DNA of 42,746 nucleotides from CAYPHJ01 sp964410485 (GTDB taxonomy: Bacteria > Desulfobacterota > Binatia > UBA9968): contig CAYPHJ010000034.1 in the NCBI GenBank assembly GCA_964410485.1, positions 1 through 42,746 of the forward strand. Direction: 5' to 3'. The notes beneath the pieces are model-generated. The model saw only the letters and a list, made by a program, of their open reading frames with translations. It did no database searches and was not told where the DNA came from. The translations under genes were made by a program, and so were the position numbers. Every line of letters begins with the position of its first letter. Within the stretch, counting starts at the first letter, position 1. Positions 16,648 through 25,462 of this stretch are shown piece by piece.

Positions 16648-17676
16648 ATGGAGTCGAGCGACATTCAAAAACGTGAGATTGCCGAGATCGAAGAATTCGC
16701 CGCCAGGCGGGAAATGCTGGTCGGCGAAATTGGCAAAGTGATCGTTGGCCAGGAGAAGGTCATCGAGGAAGTGTTGATCGCGCTGTTCGCCCGGGGTCAT
16801 TGCCTGCTCGTCGGCGTTCCGGGTCTGGCGAAGACCTTGCTGATAAGCACCTTGGCGGACATTCTCGATCTGGAGTTTAACCGCATTCAGTTTACGCCGG
16901 ACCTCATGCCGTCCGATATTACCGGCACCGACATCCTCCAGGAGGACGCAACAACTGGAAGACGAAAATTCCAGTTTCTCAAGGGGCCGATCTTCACCAA
17001 CATCTTATTGGCGGATGAGATCAACCGCACCCCACCCAAAACACAGGCCGCGCTATTGCAATCGATGCAGGAGTACAAGGTCACGGCAGGTGGAACAACC
17101 TTTCCGCTGGACCTTCCTTTTTTCGTTTTGGCCACGCAAAATCCGATCGAGCAGGAAGGTACCTATCCGCTGCCGGAGGCGCAACTCGACCGGTTCATGC
17201 TCAATATAGAAATTGGTTACCCCAACTTCGCCGACGAAGTGGAAATCGTAATGCAGACCACATCCACCGCCAAACCGGCGCCGCGAAAAGTGATGGAAGC
17301 CAGCGCGATTTTACGTTATCAGCAACTGGTCCGGCGCGTGCCCGTCTCGCCGTTCGTCGTATCGTATGCGGTTGAGCTGACGCAGCGATCACGGGCGCAA
17401 AACCTGCAGGCGCCGCAGTTCGTCAAGGACTACGTCGAATGGGGTGCCGGTCCGCGCGCCTCGCAGTACCTGATACTCGGCGCCAAGGCACGCACTATTC
17501 TGCAAGGCCGCTACGCGGTATCCATCGAGGATATTCAAGCGCTCGCTCCCTCGGTTCTGCGCCACCGGATCATGACTAACTTCAGAGCCCATGGAGAAGG
17601 AATATCCTCGCTGGATATCATTAGCCGCTTGCTGGCGGAAGTGAAGCCATCGATGGACGGCAAAGCGGGGTATTAA
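16648..17676 (+). CDS. MoxR family AAA+ ATPase
   Basis: A 342-residue MoxR-type AAA+ ATPase, which acts as a chaperone for assembly or metal loading of complexes containing VWA proteins. Walker A is GVPGLAKT (56-63), Walker B ILLADE ends at 124, and the family block PIEQEGTYPLPEAQLDRF lies at about 168-185. The C-terminal lid domain is complete. I place the start at ATG 16648, which has AAAAGG eight bases upstream, rather than at the in-frame GTG 16630. It sits centrally in the operon, with the DUF58 and two VWA proteins as its expected clients. A repeat-filled gap of 155 bases separates it from the next gene. Confidence 0.95.
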   Translation: MESSDIQKREIAEIEEFAARREMLVGEIGKVIVGQEKVIEEVLIALFARGHCLLVGVPGLAKTLLISTLADILDLEFNRIQFTPDLMPSDITGTDILQEDATTGRRKFQFLKGPIFTNILLADEINRTPPKTQAALLQSMQEYKVTAGGTTFPLDLPFFVLATQNPIEQEGTYPLPEAQLDRFMLNIEIGYPNFADEVEIVMQTTSTAKPAPRKVMEASAILRYQQLVRRVPVSPFVVSYAVELTQRSRAQNLQAPQFVKDYVEWGAGPRASQYLILGAKARTILQGRYAVSIEDIQALAPSVLRHRIMTNFRAHGEGISSLDIISRLLAEVKPSMDGKAGY

Positions 17677-17690
17677 CGCGGGCTTAATGA

Positions 17691-17791
17691 GAGTTTCGAG
17701 TCTCGAGTCTCGAGTTAAAAAACAGCGTGGTCAAGATACCTGTTTAGAGTTTCCGAGTTTTCAAGCCGCGACCCGAGACTCTGAACCGAGG
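17691..17791. repeat. GTTTCGAG-type intergenic hairpin
   Basis: The left arm reads GAGTTTCGAGTCTCGAGTCT and continues CGAGTT; the right arm carries ACCCGAGACTCTGAACCGAG. The two arms are imperfect complements. It interrupts an otherwise tight operon between moxR and the HDxxH gene, so it might attenuate transcription or stabilise the mRNA. Related copies are at 24475 and 28298. Confidence 0.6.
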
Positions 17792-17831
17792 CAGGAACAG
17801 GGACCTGAGGCGGGATAGTCTTGGAGCGCCC

Positions 17832-18341
17832 ATGGCGCTGTTCACTCGCGCAGACGTGGAAATTGTCGCTGGCATCGAGATTCGCGGGGACGCGGAATTT
17901 CGTATCCGCTCCCTGGAATCGCTCTCCCTACTATGGCGAGCAAGGGCATCGGAGTTGATTCACCCCTACATTGCAGTGATTCAACAAGCGCGCCGCAGCG
18001 GCATGAAAGCATGGCTCGAGCGGCCGACACTTACTGTCGGGCGCGCGACCTGGCAGCACTCGGCCCTGTGGTATGCGGGCGCCATTGCTCACGACGCTTA
18101 TCATTCCAAGCTCTACCAGGAAGCGAAAAAGGCGCTCGGAGGGGCAGCGCCTGATGCCGACGCTTGGACCGGCGTCACGGCGGAACGCCAGTGCCTGGAG
18201 TTTCAACGGCAGGTTTTGCAACAACTCGACGCAGATTCCACGATGCTCGCCTACATCGAAGATCTGGCCAAAGATCCTGTTTACCAAGGCCGCGCTCGAG
18301 GTTGGGGAAGCCGGCTGGATTACCGCAAACGCTGGTGGTAG
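17832..18341 (+). CDS. Unknown 169-residue protein with HDxxH motif
   Basis: I do not recognise this family. The protein has no signal peptide or transmembrane helix. Its most notable feature is HDAYH (87-91), a variant of the zincin HExxH motif with Asp for Glu, followed by Glu118 about 27 residues later in AERQC, the spacing of a gluzincin third ligand. The region around it (ALWYAGAIAHDAYHSKLY) looks like an active-site helix. It is located between moxR and the DUF58 gene, so it may be a peptidase-like or metal-binding accessory of that complex. There is no clear ribosome site: GAGCGCCC precedes the ATG. The stop is 19 bases before the DUF58 start. Confidence 0.6.
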   Translation: MALFTRADVEIVAGIEIRGDAEFRIRSLESLSLLWRARASELIHPYIAVIQQARRSGMKAWLERPTLTVGRATWQHSALWYAGAIAHDAYHSKLYQEAKKALGGAAPDADAWTGVTAERQCLEFQRQVLQQLDADSTMLAYIEDLAKDPVYQGRARGWGSRLDYRKRWW

Positions 18342-18360
18342 AGGTGAAACCCTGGTCGCC

Positions 18361-19257
18361 ATGGCGAATGAAGACAAGAACTATTTTGATCCCAAAGTCC
18401 TCGCCAGCATTTCGAACCTCTACTTGCGCGCGCGCTGGGTGGTGGAAGGCGTGTTGTCGGGTGTTCATCGCAGTCGCTCGAAGGGCTTCAGTGTGGAGTT
18501 TGAAGAGCATCGCGAGTACTCGCCGGGCGATGAAATCCGTCGCATCGATTGGAAGGCCCTCGGCAGGTTCGACCGTTATTTCATCAAGGAATACGAGGAT
18601 GAGACCAATCTACGGGCCTATCTCCTGCTCGATGCCAGCGCTTCCATGGATTACACTTCCAACGGCGTAACGAAATTCGACTACGGTTGCACGCTCGCGG
18701 CATCGCTCGCCTATCTGATTCTCAAGCAGCAAGACGCAGCCGGTCTGGTCACTTTTTCCAGCCAGATCGAAGTGTTCATCCCGCCCAAGTCGAAGCGCGA
18801 TTATCTGGCACAGATTCTTACCGGACTGGAAACCCGCGGTCCTTCGGGCGACACTAATGTCGGCAAAATTCTCGAAGAGATTGCCGGTCAGATTAACAGG
18901 CGTGGAATGATCGTCCTCATCTCCGATCTGCTTGATGAACCCGAAGCGATTCTCAAGGGGCTGCGCCATTTTCGTTTCAAAGGCAATGACGTCATCGTCT
19001 TTCATATTTTGGACCGGGCCGAGCTCGATCTTCCATTCGACGGCAATACTTTGTTCGAGGACCTGGAAGATACCGCCCTGACCGTCGTCGCGGATCCCCG
19101 AAGCATCCGCAACGCCTATCGCGCAGTGATCGAGGAGTTTACCGGCAAGATCCGCAAGCTATGCCACGATCAATCCATTGATTACCAGTTAATCTCAACA
19201 TCGACCCCCTTGGACCAGGCATTAACGAGTTATCTGAGCTGGAGGGGCCGAACCTGA
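18361..19257 (+). CDS. DUF58 domain protein (VWA-like)
   Basis: The 298-residue protein carries the DUF58 signature YSPGDEIRRIDW (53-64) followed by a VWA-like domain with a MIDAS-type DASAS (91-95). DUF58 proteins are cytosolic or membrane-associated partners of MoxR ATPases. The frame is open back to 18073, but the ATG at 18361 gives the conserved length, and the bases before it overlap the end of the previous gene; a GAGGTGAAA lies about 13 bases upstream. Its TGA overlaps the ATG of the BatA-like gene (TGATG), implying coupled translation. Confidence 0.92.
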   Translation: MANEDKNYFDPKVLASISNLYLRARWVVEGVLSGVHRSRSKGFSVEFEEHREYSPGDEIRRIDWKALGRFDRYFIKEYEDETNLRAYLLLDASASMDYTSNGVTKFDYGCTLAASLAYLILKQQDAAGLVTFSSQIEVFIPPKSKRDYLAQILTGLETRGPSGDTNVGKILEEIAGQINRRGMIVLISDLLDEPEAILKGLRHFRFKGNDVIVFHILDRAELDLPFDGNTLFEDLEDTALTVVADPRSIRNAYRAVIEEFTGKIRKLCHDQSIDYQLISTSTPLDQALTSYLSWRGRT

Positions 19258-21359
19258 TGTCGATTTTTTTTCTCCACCCCATTTATCTTTTAGGCCTGTT
19301 CGCGGCCTCACTACCAATCCTGATCCACCTTTTAAATCGTCGCAAGCTCAACCGCGTTCGCTTTCCGGCGGTTCGTTTCATTATGCTTTCGCAGAGGCGC
19401 GTTTCCCGCAGCTACCGCCTACGCCACTGGTTGCTGCTTGCGCTTAGAACTCTGGCCGTGGTGTTTCTGGCGCTGCTCCTCGCCAACCCGATCTTTCAGA
19501 CCGGCGCCGGGCTTTTCGCCGCAGGGGGGCAACTTTCCCTCATTGTAGTGCTGGATAACTCACTGAGCATGACCTGGAGCGGCGACGGTCATGGATTCAA
19601 GCAGGCGAAGGAAACCGCGCGCCTTTTTATCTCGTCGCTCCAGGCGGGTGACCGCGCGGTCGTGATCCCGACTTATTTTGGCGCTAATGAGACATTTCGT
19701 CTCAAGGGAGAGAAAGAAGTCTTGCTCAGGGAAGTGGATCAGCTGGAGATTGGTCACGGCACTGCGAGTTTTTCCGCAGCTCTCGCCAAAGCCTACGAGC
19801 TGCTCAATGCTCCAGCGGCGCAAAAGCAAATCGTGCTGATCACCGACATGACCCTTACGGGATGGGATCAATTCTCCATCTCAGCGCTCGAGCACTACGA
19901 CGCCTCCGTGCCCCTCAAGTTGATTCGTATCCGGCAAAAGGAGCAGCCCCTAAACGGCACGATTAAAGAGATCCGCTTGGGACGGCGCGGAGTCGGAATC
20001 GATTTCCCAATTTATCTGGAGGCCGTCATCGCGAACTTCGGCACAGTCGAGCTCGAAGATCTTCTCGTCCAACTGAGCATCGACGGCCAAAACAGGGACC
20101 AGAAGCTGGTGTCCATTGCGCCCAAGGGGGAAATAAGCGTCACTTTCCAGACGCGATTGAACCGCGCCGGCTCTCACGCCGGGCAAGTAACACTAAAGAA
20201 AGACGGTCTTGCCGGCTACTCCACGAGTTATTTCACTATGGAGGTGCCGGACAAGACGCGAATCCTCGTCGTGGACGGCGATCCACAAACATCCCTGGCG
20301 CAAAGCGAGACGTTTTTTCTCACCCGTGCGCTCAACCCCACAGGTGAGCACGAGGCGTCGGCCTATCTCCCCACCGTCATCATCCCCGAGGGCCTCAACG
20401 CAGCCTCGCTCGATCCCTATGATGTCGTCATCCTGTGTAACGTCACGGCATTGCCGGACGGCGTTGTTGCGAAACTGCAACGTCGTGTGCGACAGGGCGG
20501 TGGTCTGTTGATATTTGGCGGAGATCGCGTGCAAGCCAAAAATTACAATACCAAGCTGGCACCCTCGCTTTTGCCGGTGCGACTGGGAGAGAGAAGGCTT
20601 GGGACCGAGACGAGCGGTGAGCAAATCGCACAACTCGATCTCACCCATCCTGCCCTGGAGATTTTTGCCGATCCCATCCTCGAGGAATCAATAAAGTCAA
20701 CGCGGTTCTGGGGTTATTCGCGAGTAGCTGCACCGGCTCAATCGGCATTGATTACCTTGGCCAACGGGGATCCGCTGTTAATCGAGCAAAAAACCGGGGA
20801 TGGCAGGGTCTTGTTGTTCACCACCAGCGCAGACCGTGACTGGACGGATCTCCCGATAAAGACCGCCTACCTCCCTTTGATTCAGGCCCTGGCACAGTAC
20901 CTGAGCGGCGGCAAAAGAGGATCGCTGGATCCGGGCATTCTCGTTGGGACTAACAAAGAAATTTCCCTCCCGCCAACTGCCGTCGGCCAAAATCTAAGAG
21001 TTGTCAAACCGAACAAGACGCCGAGAGAAATACCCGTCTCCGTTCGCGATACAAATAGAGTCTTCGCCAACTTTCAGGAAAACGATATAGCGGGTATCTA
21101 TCGGATGTCCCTGGCAGGGGCTCCGGCAAGTGCGGGCGGCAGCGCAACCATGTATGCGGTGAACCCGTTCTATCTCGAGTCCCGCCTGGACGAAATCAGC
21201 CGGGATGAACTCCAGTTGAAGCTTCGTCCGATTCGGGTCGAGGTGCTGGAAGCCGAAGCAGTCGAGCAGGGCGGCAAGCGCATAGATTTGGCTCTCCCTT
21301 TGTTGGGGTTGCTTATGATAACTCTGCTGCTGGAAGGATGGGTTTCTCTGAGATTCTAA
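19257..21359 (+). CDS. BatA-like membrane protein with VWA domain
   Basis: The 700-residue protein opens with the BatA N-terminal module: HPIYLLGLFAASLPILIHLL (7-26), the NRRKLNRVRFPAVRF block and a second helix at about 58-78. A VWA domain with MIDAS DNSLS (100-104) follows. The middle contains beta-sandwich sequence and a class I glutamine-amidotransferase-like Rossmann part (about 335-500, GGGLLIFGGD). A C-terminal helix at about 680-698 closes the chain. Such proteins (aerotolerance Bat family) are inner-membrane proteins with the VWA domain exposed. The VWA domain is a likely client of the MoxR ATPase. Its start overlaps the stop of DUF58. Confidence 0.9.
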   Translation: MSIFFLHPIYLLGLFAASLPILIHLLNRRKLNRVRFPAVRFIMLSQRRVSRSYRLRHWLLLALRTLAVVFLALLLANPIFQTGAGLFAAGGQLSLIVVLDNSLSMTWSGDGHGFKQAKETARLFISSLQAGDRAVVIPTYFGANETFRLKGEKEVLLREVDQLEIGHGTASFSAALAKAYELLNAPAAQKQIVLITDMTLTGWDQFSISALEHYDASVPLKLIRIRQKEQPLNGTIKEIRLGRRGVGIDFPIYLEAVIANFGTVELEDLLVQLSIDGQNRDQKLVSIAPKGEISVTFQTRLNRAGSHAGQVTLKKDGLAGYSTSYFTMEVPDKTRILVVDGDPQTSLAQSETFFLTRALNPTGEHEASAYLPTVIIPEGLNAASLDPYDVVILCNVTALPDGVVAKLQRRVRQGGGLLIFGGDRVQAKNYNTKLAPSLLPVRLGERRLGTETSGEQIAQLDLTHPALEIFADPILEESIKSTRFWGYSRVAAPAQSALITLANGDPLLIEQKTGDGRVLLFTTSADRDWTDLPIKTAYLPLIQALAQYLSGGKRGSLDPGILVGTNKEISLPPTAVGQNLRVVKPNKTPREIPVSVRDTNRVFANFQENDIAGIYRMSLAGAPASAGGSATMYAVNPFYLESRLDEISRDELQLKLRPIRVEVLEAEAVEQGGKRIDLALPLLGLLMITLLLEGWVSLRF

Positions 21360-21435
21360 GAGCTGGCGTGACTGGCCAAATCCGGCAGGCGACCGGTTGC
21401 CGCGGTCTGCGGTCAATGGCCTTCAGGGCGAGAGT

Positions 21436-22206
21436 ATGAACCGGCGAACTTTTATCCATACGGCACTACAAAGTTGCTTAGCAATAGGACTGATGGGGAC
21501 AAACACCTGGGCAAGTCACCCCCGGGAAAAACGGCCTATTCAGTTCATCTTTGCCCAGCTGAGATACCGCGGCGGCGACTGGAGCCCGCATCCATTGGCC
21601 GTAACTCCGCTGATGGAAGAGCTCATGTTGCGCACCAGCATTGAAGCGCCGACCGTGCGACACGAAATGACTCTTACCGATCGCGAGCTTTTTTCCTATC
21701 CCTTTCTCTACATGACCGGACGGTATGAATTTGAACCATTTTCAGAGCAAGAGATCGATATCCTTCGTCGTTTTCTTTCTTTTGGCGGTTTTCTCCTCAT
21801 CGACGATGCCCTCGGCCAACCAGGCTATGGCTTCGACCGGGCGATTCGCCGAGAGCTACAAAGAGCTTTCCCGGACAATGAGCTCAAACGGCTGCCGGCC
21901 AGCCATGCGGCTCTGCGCAGCTACTATTTGCTGCGGCGCATCGGGGGCGTGCGCATCATTCAACCCTATCTCGAAGGCATCACGCTTGGAAACGTAACGC
22001 CGGTCATCTACTGCCACAACGATCTTGGTGGTGCTTGGGAACGCGATCAGCTAGGGCGGTGGACAAACACCTGCACTCCGGGCGGCGAGGAACAACGAAG
22101 GGACGCTTTCCACGTGGGCATCAATCTTATTATTTACGCAATGACGGAAAACTACAAAGACGATTTGATACACGTTCCCTTCATCCGAAGGCGCCTCACA
22201 CGCTAA
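21436..22206 (+). CDS. DUF4159 domain protein with Tat-like signal
   Basis: The 256-residue product starts MNRRTFIHTALQSCLAIGLM, a twin-arginine style signal (RRTFI). A DUF4159 domain follows with FIFAQLRYRGGDW (about 36-48), a central FLSFGGFLLIDDALG (115-129) and a C-terminal GINLIIYAMTENYKDD (227-242). DUF4159 has a class I amidotransferase-like fold and often accompanies BatA/DUF58/MoxR genes; its biochemical role is unknown. The frame is open from 21397, but ATG 21436 has an AGGGCGAGAG site and begins the signal peptide. Four bases separate its end from the next start. Confidence 0.88.
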   Translation: MNRRTFIHTALQSCLAIGLMGTNTWASHPREKRPIQFIFAQLRYRGGDWSPHPLAVTPLMEELMLRTSIEAPTVRHEMTLTDRELFSYPFLYMTGRYEFEPFSEQEIDILRRFLSFGGFLLIDDALGQPGYGFDRAIRRELQRAFPDNELKRLPASHAALRSYYLLRRIGGVRIIQPYLEGITLGNVTPVIYCHNDLGGAWERDQLGRWTNTCTPGGEEQRRDAFHVGINLIIYAMTENYKDDLIHVPFIRRRLTR

Positions 22207-22209
22207 CCC

Positions 22210-24471
22210 ATGAAAGAACTTTTTCTCATAAGTAGTATTCCATCCTGGCTGATCCTGCTCGCCGGTGTCACCGCGGCGGCATTGCTCTTCCAACAGCTCC
22301 TTAGCCTGCGCCAACGTCTCGGCTTCCGCCAGAGCTCGTTTCTCGTCTTCCTGCGCGCCCTTGTTTACGGGCTGCTGATCTTTTTTCTGTTCGGCCCATC
22401 ACTGATCGAGACCCGTACACACCAACTGCGTAGACCATTGATGGTGCTGGTAGATAGCTCGCAAAGCATGAATTTTGCGGCGAGCGACGAGCGCAGCGAG
22501 ACGGAGCTGGCGCCGGCAAGCAGGCTAGATATGGTGAAAGCAAAGCTTGCCAGCGGCGAACAGCCGCTGATTGAAAGACTCAGCCGCGATTATAATCTCC
22601 GCCTTTTCCGTTTCGGCACAAGTCTCGAGCCCATTGCGCCCGCCGCCTTACCGCAACTTGACGCGCAAGAGGAGGGTACTCTTCTTCTGGAAACCCTGCA
22701 GAGCGCGGCACAAAACGCGGAACCGGACTCCGCGATTGTTGTCTTCACCGATGGCATCACCAATGGGCCGTTGAGCACTCTGAACGACGGCGCAGCTTTG
22801 CCCGTACCGGTCTTTACGGTAGGGGTCGCCGAGAGCGAAGCCTTTGTCGACATCAGGGTGAGCGATATCCGCGCGCCCCAGTTCGCCTTTCGCGGCCGGG
22901 AGTTCAAGCTGGAGCTCACCGTCCAGGCCTACGGCTTCAAAGGCAAGAATTTGCCTCTGTACTTTAACCGGGGGCGAAATCTAATCACCAGCCGCACACT
23001 ACAGGTCGACTCGGAACGCTTTGAGCAAAAGGTCACGCTCGGTTTCACGCCGAAAGAGCTCGGACCTCACACTTTCAGCGTCAGCATTCCACCTCAAACA
23101 GGGGAACAGATTACGCAAAACAATTACAAGGAGTTCAAAGTCGTCGTCCGGCGTGATAAGGTGCGCGTGCTCACGTTGTCCGGCTCACCGTCGTGGAACT
23201 ATCGTTTTCTCAGATCTGCGCTGAAACAAGATCCCCTGATCGAGCTAGTCTCCTTTGTCTTTCTGCGCACCCCCACCGACAGCGTAGACGTGCCGGATAA
23301 CCGGCTGAGCCTGATTCCGTTCCCGATCGACGATATTTTTTTGGAAGAGCTGAAGAACTTCGATATCGTCTTCTTTGACGATTTCTCGCATCGCGCATAC
23401 TTCAATCCCGTTTATTTGGAAAAAGTTCGAGATTTCGTACGTGATGGCGGGGGGTTCGCCATGCTGGGCGGCGCGCGCTCGTTCGATAACGGCGGTTTTG
23501 CCGAAACGGCTTTAAAGGAAATCCTTCCCGTCGAACTCGACGGGAAACCCAGCTACCGTACGCTTGGCGCAGTCCGGCCCTCACTCACCCCGGCCGGCAG
23601 AGCTCATCCGATCACCCGATTGTACCCGGACGCGAAGACAAATGAAGCGGCGTGGAACAAAATGCCGGCGCTGACAACTTTCAACCAGGTGGGCCGTGTT
23701 ACAGGAGACACTCTGCTTGCCGCCAACGGCGACGGCGCCAGTCCTGGCTCGCCCCTGCTGACAATTGGTCGGTTCGGCCGAGGACGCGTGCTGGCTTTCA
23801 TGAGCGATGAGCTGTGGCGCTGGAATTTCAACGCAGTTGGCAATTTTGAGACCCCCCAGGACCATCTCAAATTGATTCGCCAGAGCGTACGCTGGCTCGC
23901 CCAGGAGCCCTCCTTCGAGCAGGTGCAAGTCGTGTCGTTACCAGTTGCCCGCCCGGGCGAAAAGATGAATATCAAACTTCGCGTGTTCAAAGATGACTTT
24001 ACGCCGGCAACACAAGCCGCCGTCCAGCTTCGCGTCGTCGGCCCTGACGGAGAACCGGCACCGCTGACCGTCGAGTCAGACGCGGAACAGGGCGAGTATA
24101 CGGCCGAGTATACGCCCGTCAAAGAGGGCTCTTACCGTGTGGAAGCGGAGGCAACTCTAGCGGGCAAAGCGCTGGGTAAAGCCCGGAGCACGTTTTCCGT
24201 GCGATTCCCCTATGGCGAAACCGACGATGGCAGACCCAATACGGAGTTACTCAAGCGCATCGCCGAGGTCAGCGGCGGGCACTACATTCCCATCGAGGCA
24301 TTCAACGAACGGGCTCTCGAAAAAATCGCGGCTAATATAGAAACCCATGCGCCGTCACAAATTATCGAGCAGCGCCAGACCCCGCTGTGGAGCACGTTAT
24401 GGCCTTTCCTGCTCATTCTCGCCATCTTGAGCGTTGAGTGGTGGACGAGGCGAACGTGGGGGCTCATTTAA
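22210..24471 (+). CDS. Large VWA / GATase-like membrane protein
   Basis: The 753-residue protein has two N-terminal helices (about 10-30 and 43-63) and a VWA-like segment with DSSQS (82-86) and FTDG later. Immunoglobulin-like strands and a class I glutamine-amidotransferase-like domain follow (about 315-560; FDIVFFDDFSHRAYFN, RDGGGFAMLGGARSF). After another beta domain comes a C-terminal helix (about 727-743). No catalytic Cys nucleophile elbow is obvious, so the amidotransferase-like fold is probably non-enzymatic. It is the last of the closely spaced genes of the operon and should face the periplasm between its terminal anchors, with the BatA-like and DUF4159 products. Confidence 0.85.
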   Translation: MKELFLISSIPSWLILLAGVTAAALLFQQLLSLRQRLGFRQSSFLVFLRALVYGLLIFFLFGPSLIETRTHQLRRPLMVLVDSSQSMNFAASDERSETELAPASRLDMVKAKLASGEQPLIERLSRDYNLRLFRFGTSLEPIAPAALPQLDAQEEGTLLLETLQSAAQNAEPDSAIVVFTDGITNGPLSTLNDGAALPVPVFTVGVAESEAFVDIRVSDIRAPQFAFRGREFKLELTVQAYGFKGKNLPLYFNRGRNLITSRTLQVDSERFEQKVTLGFTPKELGPHTFSVSIPPQTGEQITQNNYKEFKVVVRRDKVRVLTLSGSPSWNYRFLRSALKQDPLIELVSFVFLRTPTDSVDVPDNRLSLIPFPIDDIFLEELKNFDIVFFDDFSHRAYFNPVYLEKVRDFVRDGGGFAMLGGARSFDNGGFAETALKEILPVELDGKPSYRTLGAVRPSLTPAGRAHPITRLYPDAKTNEAAWNKMPALTTFNQVGRVTGDTLLAANGDGASPGSPLLTIGRFGRGRVLAFMSDELWRWNFNAVGNFETPQDHLKLIRQSVRWLAQEPSFEQVQVVSLPVARPGEKMNIKLRVFKDDFTPATQAAVQLRVVGPDGEPAPLTVESDAEQGEYTAEYTPVKEGSYRVEAEATLAGKALGKARSTFSVRFPYGETDDGRPNTELLKRIAEVSGGHYIPIEAFNERALEKIAANIETHAPSQIIEQRQTPLWSTLWPFLLILAILSVEWWTRRTWGLI

Positions 24472-24474
24472 CTA

Positions 24475-24558
24475 GTTGCGCGTTGCGCGTTTAGAGTTCC
24501 GCGTTCGGATACCGCAAAACCGAAACTGAAAACTCGAAACCCGGAACCCCGAAGGCGC
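24475..24558. repeat. GTTTCGAG-type intergenic hairpin (variant)
   Basis: The left arm is GTTGCGCGTTGCGCGTTTAG with AGTTCCGCGTTCGG; the right arm is CCGAAACTGAAAACTCGAAA with CCCGGAACCCCGAAGGCGCG. The arms complement each other imperfectly. It ends the large operon and may separate it from the hydrolase gene. Confidence 0.55.
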
Positions 24559-24568
24559 GTAAGCTAAA

Positions 24569-25363
24569 ATGAGGACTAAACCGATACGGCAAGGGTGTCA
24601 CCTCCTGATCCTAGCGGTGCTCTTGCCGGCAAGCGTCTTCGGTTTCTGCCACGACGTCGAGGTCGTACAAAGCCGCGCCTTGAGGGTAGCGGCAAGTCCT
24701 GCCGCCGCACCGATTCTGGTTGAGTGGCTCGGCCATTCTACATTCGAGATTACTTCTTCAAAGGGAACCAAAATTCTCACCGATCCCCACGGCAGGTTTG
24801 ATCTGCCGCAACCCACATTGCCCCATCATATCGTCACCACCAGTCACCATCATGGCCCGCACAGCAGCGTACGAATGGCACTGGGCAACCCGGTGGTTTT
24901 GCACGGTCTGACGCGCTCCGGCGATTGGCAAAAGATCTCAACCACGATCCGTGACGTTTCCGTCTACACGGTGCCCGCGTTTCACGATAAAAGTCAGGGA
25001 CTGCAAAGAGGCAAAAACACTCTTTTTGTTTTTCGCGTTGACGACATCTGCATCGCCCATCTTGGAGATCTTGGCCATGTGCTCACACCGCTGCAACTCA
25101 AGATGCTGGGGAAGATCGATATTCTGCTGGTACCGATCGCCGGCGGCATGTACACGGTTACCGCAAGTGAGGCTTGGGAGGTAACGAAGCAAGTGAATCC
25201 GAGGATCGCCATTCCGAAGCACTATTGGTGGGAAGGCGCAACCAACGATTATATCGGTGACCACGCGCGCGTCAAAATGATGAACGGGCGCTTTTTGAAG
25301 ATGTCCAAAGCGGAACTGCCGCCACCCATCGAAGTCGTGGTCCTGCAGTGGGCAGACCGATGA
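24569..25363 (+). CDS. Metallo-beta-lactamase-fold hydrolase, exported
   Basis: The 264-residue protein starts with a signal peptide (hydrophobic 11-25, VFGFC) and continues with VEWLGHSTFEI, the first strand of UPF0173 / UlaG-like metal-dependent hydrolases. The usual HxHxDH metal motif is changed to SHHHGPH (92-98), with Pro97 where Asp is expected. The other ligands HLGDLGH (164-170) and His218 (IPKHYWW) are present. So at least one metal site could be altered. Family members hydrolyse lactones or phosphoesters; the substrate here is unknown. It follows a hairpin repeat after the large operon and lacks a good ribosome site. Confidence 0.78.
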   Translation: MRTKPIRQGCHLLILAVLLPASVFGFCHDVEVVQSRALRVAASPAAAPILVEWLGHSTFEITSSKGTKILTDPHGRFDLPQPTLPHHIVTTSHHHGPHSSVRMALGNPVVLHGLTRSGDWQKISTTIRDVSVYTVPAFHDKSQGLQRGKNTLFVFRVDDICIAHLGDLGHVLTPLQLKMLGKIDILLVPIAGGMYTVTASEAWEVTKQVNPRIAIPKHYWWEGATNDYIGDHARVKMMNGRFLKMSKAELPPPIEVVVLQWADR

Positions 25364-25371
25364 AACCGACC

Positions 25372-25443
25372 GTTCAAAGGTTCAAAAGTTCAAGGCCGGC
25401 AGGTGGGCAATTGAACGTTGAACCTTTGACCTTTTGAACCTTG
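25372..25443. repeat. TTCAA/TTGAA intergenic hairpin
   Basis: GTTCAAAGGTTCAAAAGTTC in the left arm faces TTGAACGTTGAACCTTTGAC plus CTTTTGAACC in the right arm. This is the most regular member of the family, a potential long stem directly before the quinone oxidoreductase gene. Confidence 0.65.
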
Positions 25444-25462
25444 TACGGGAGACGGAGGTACC

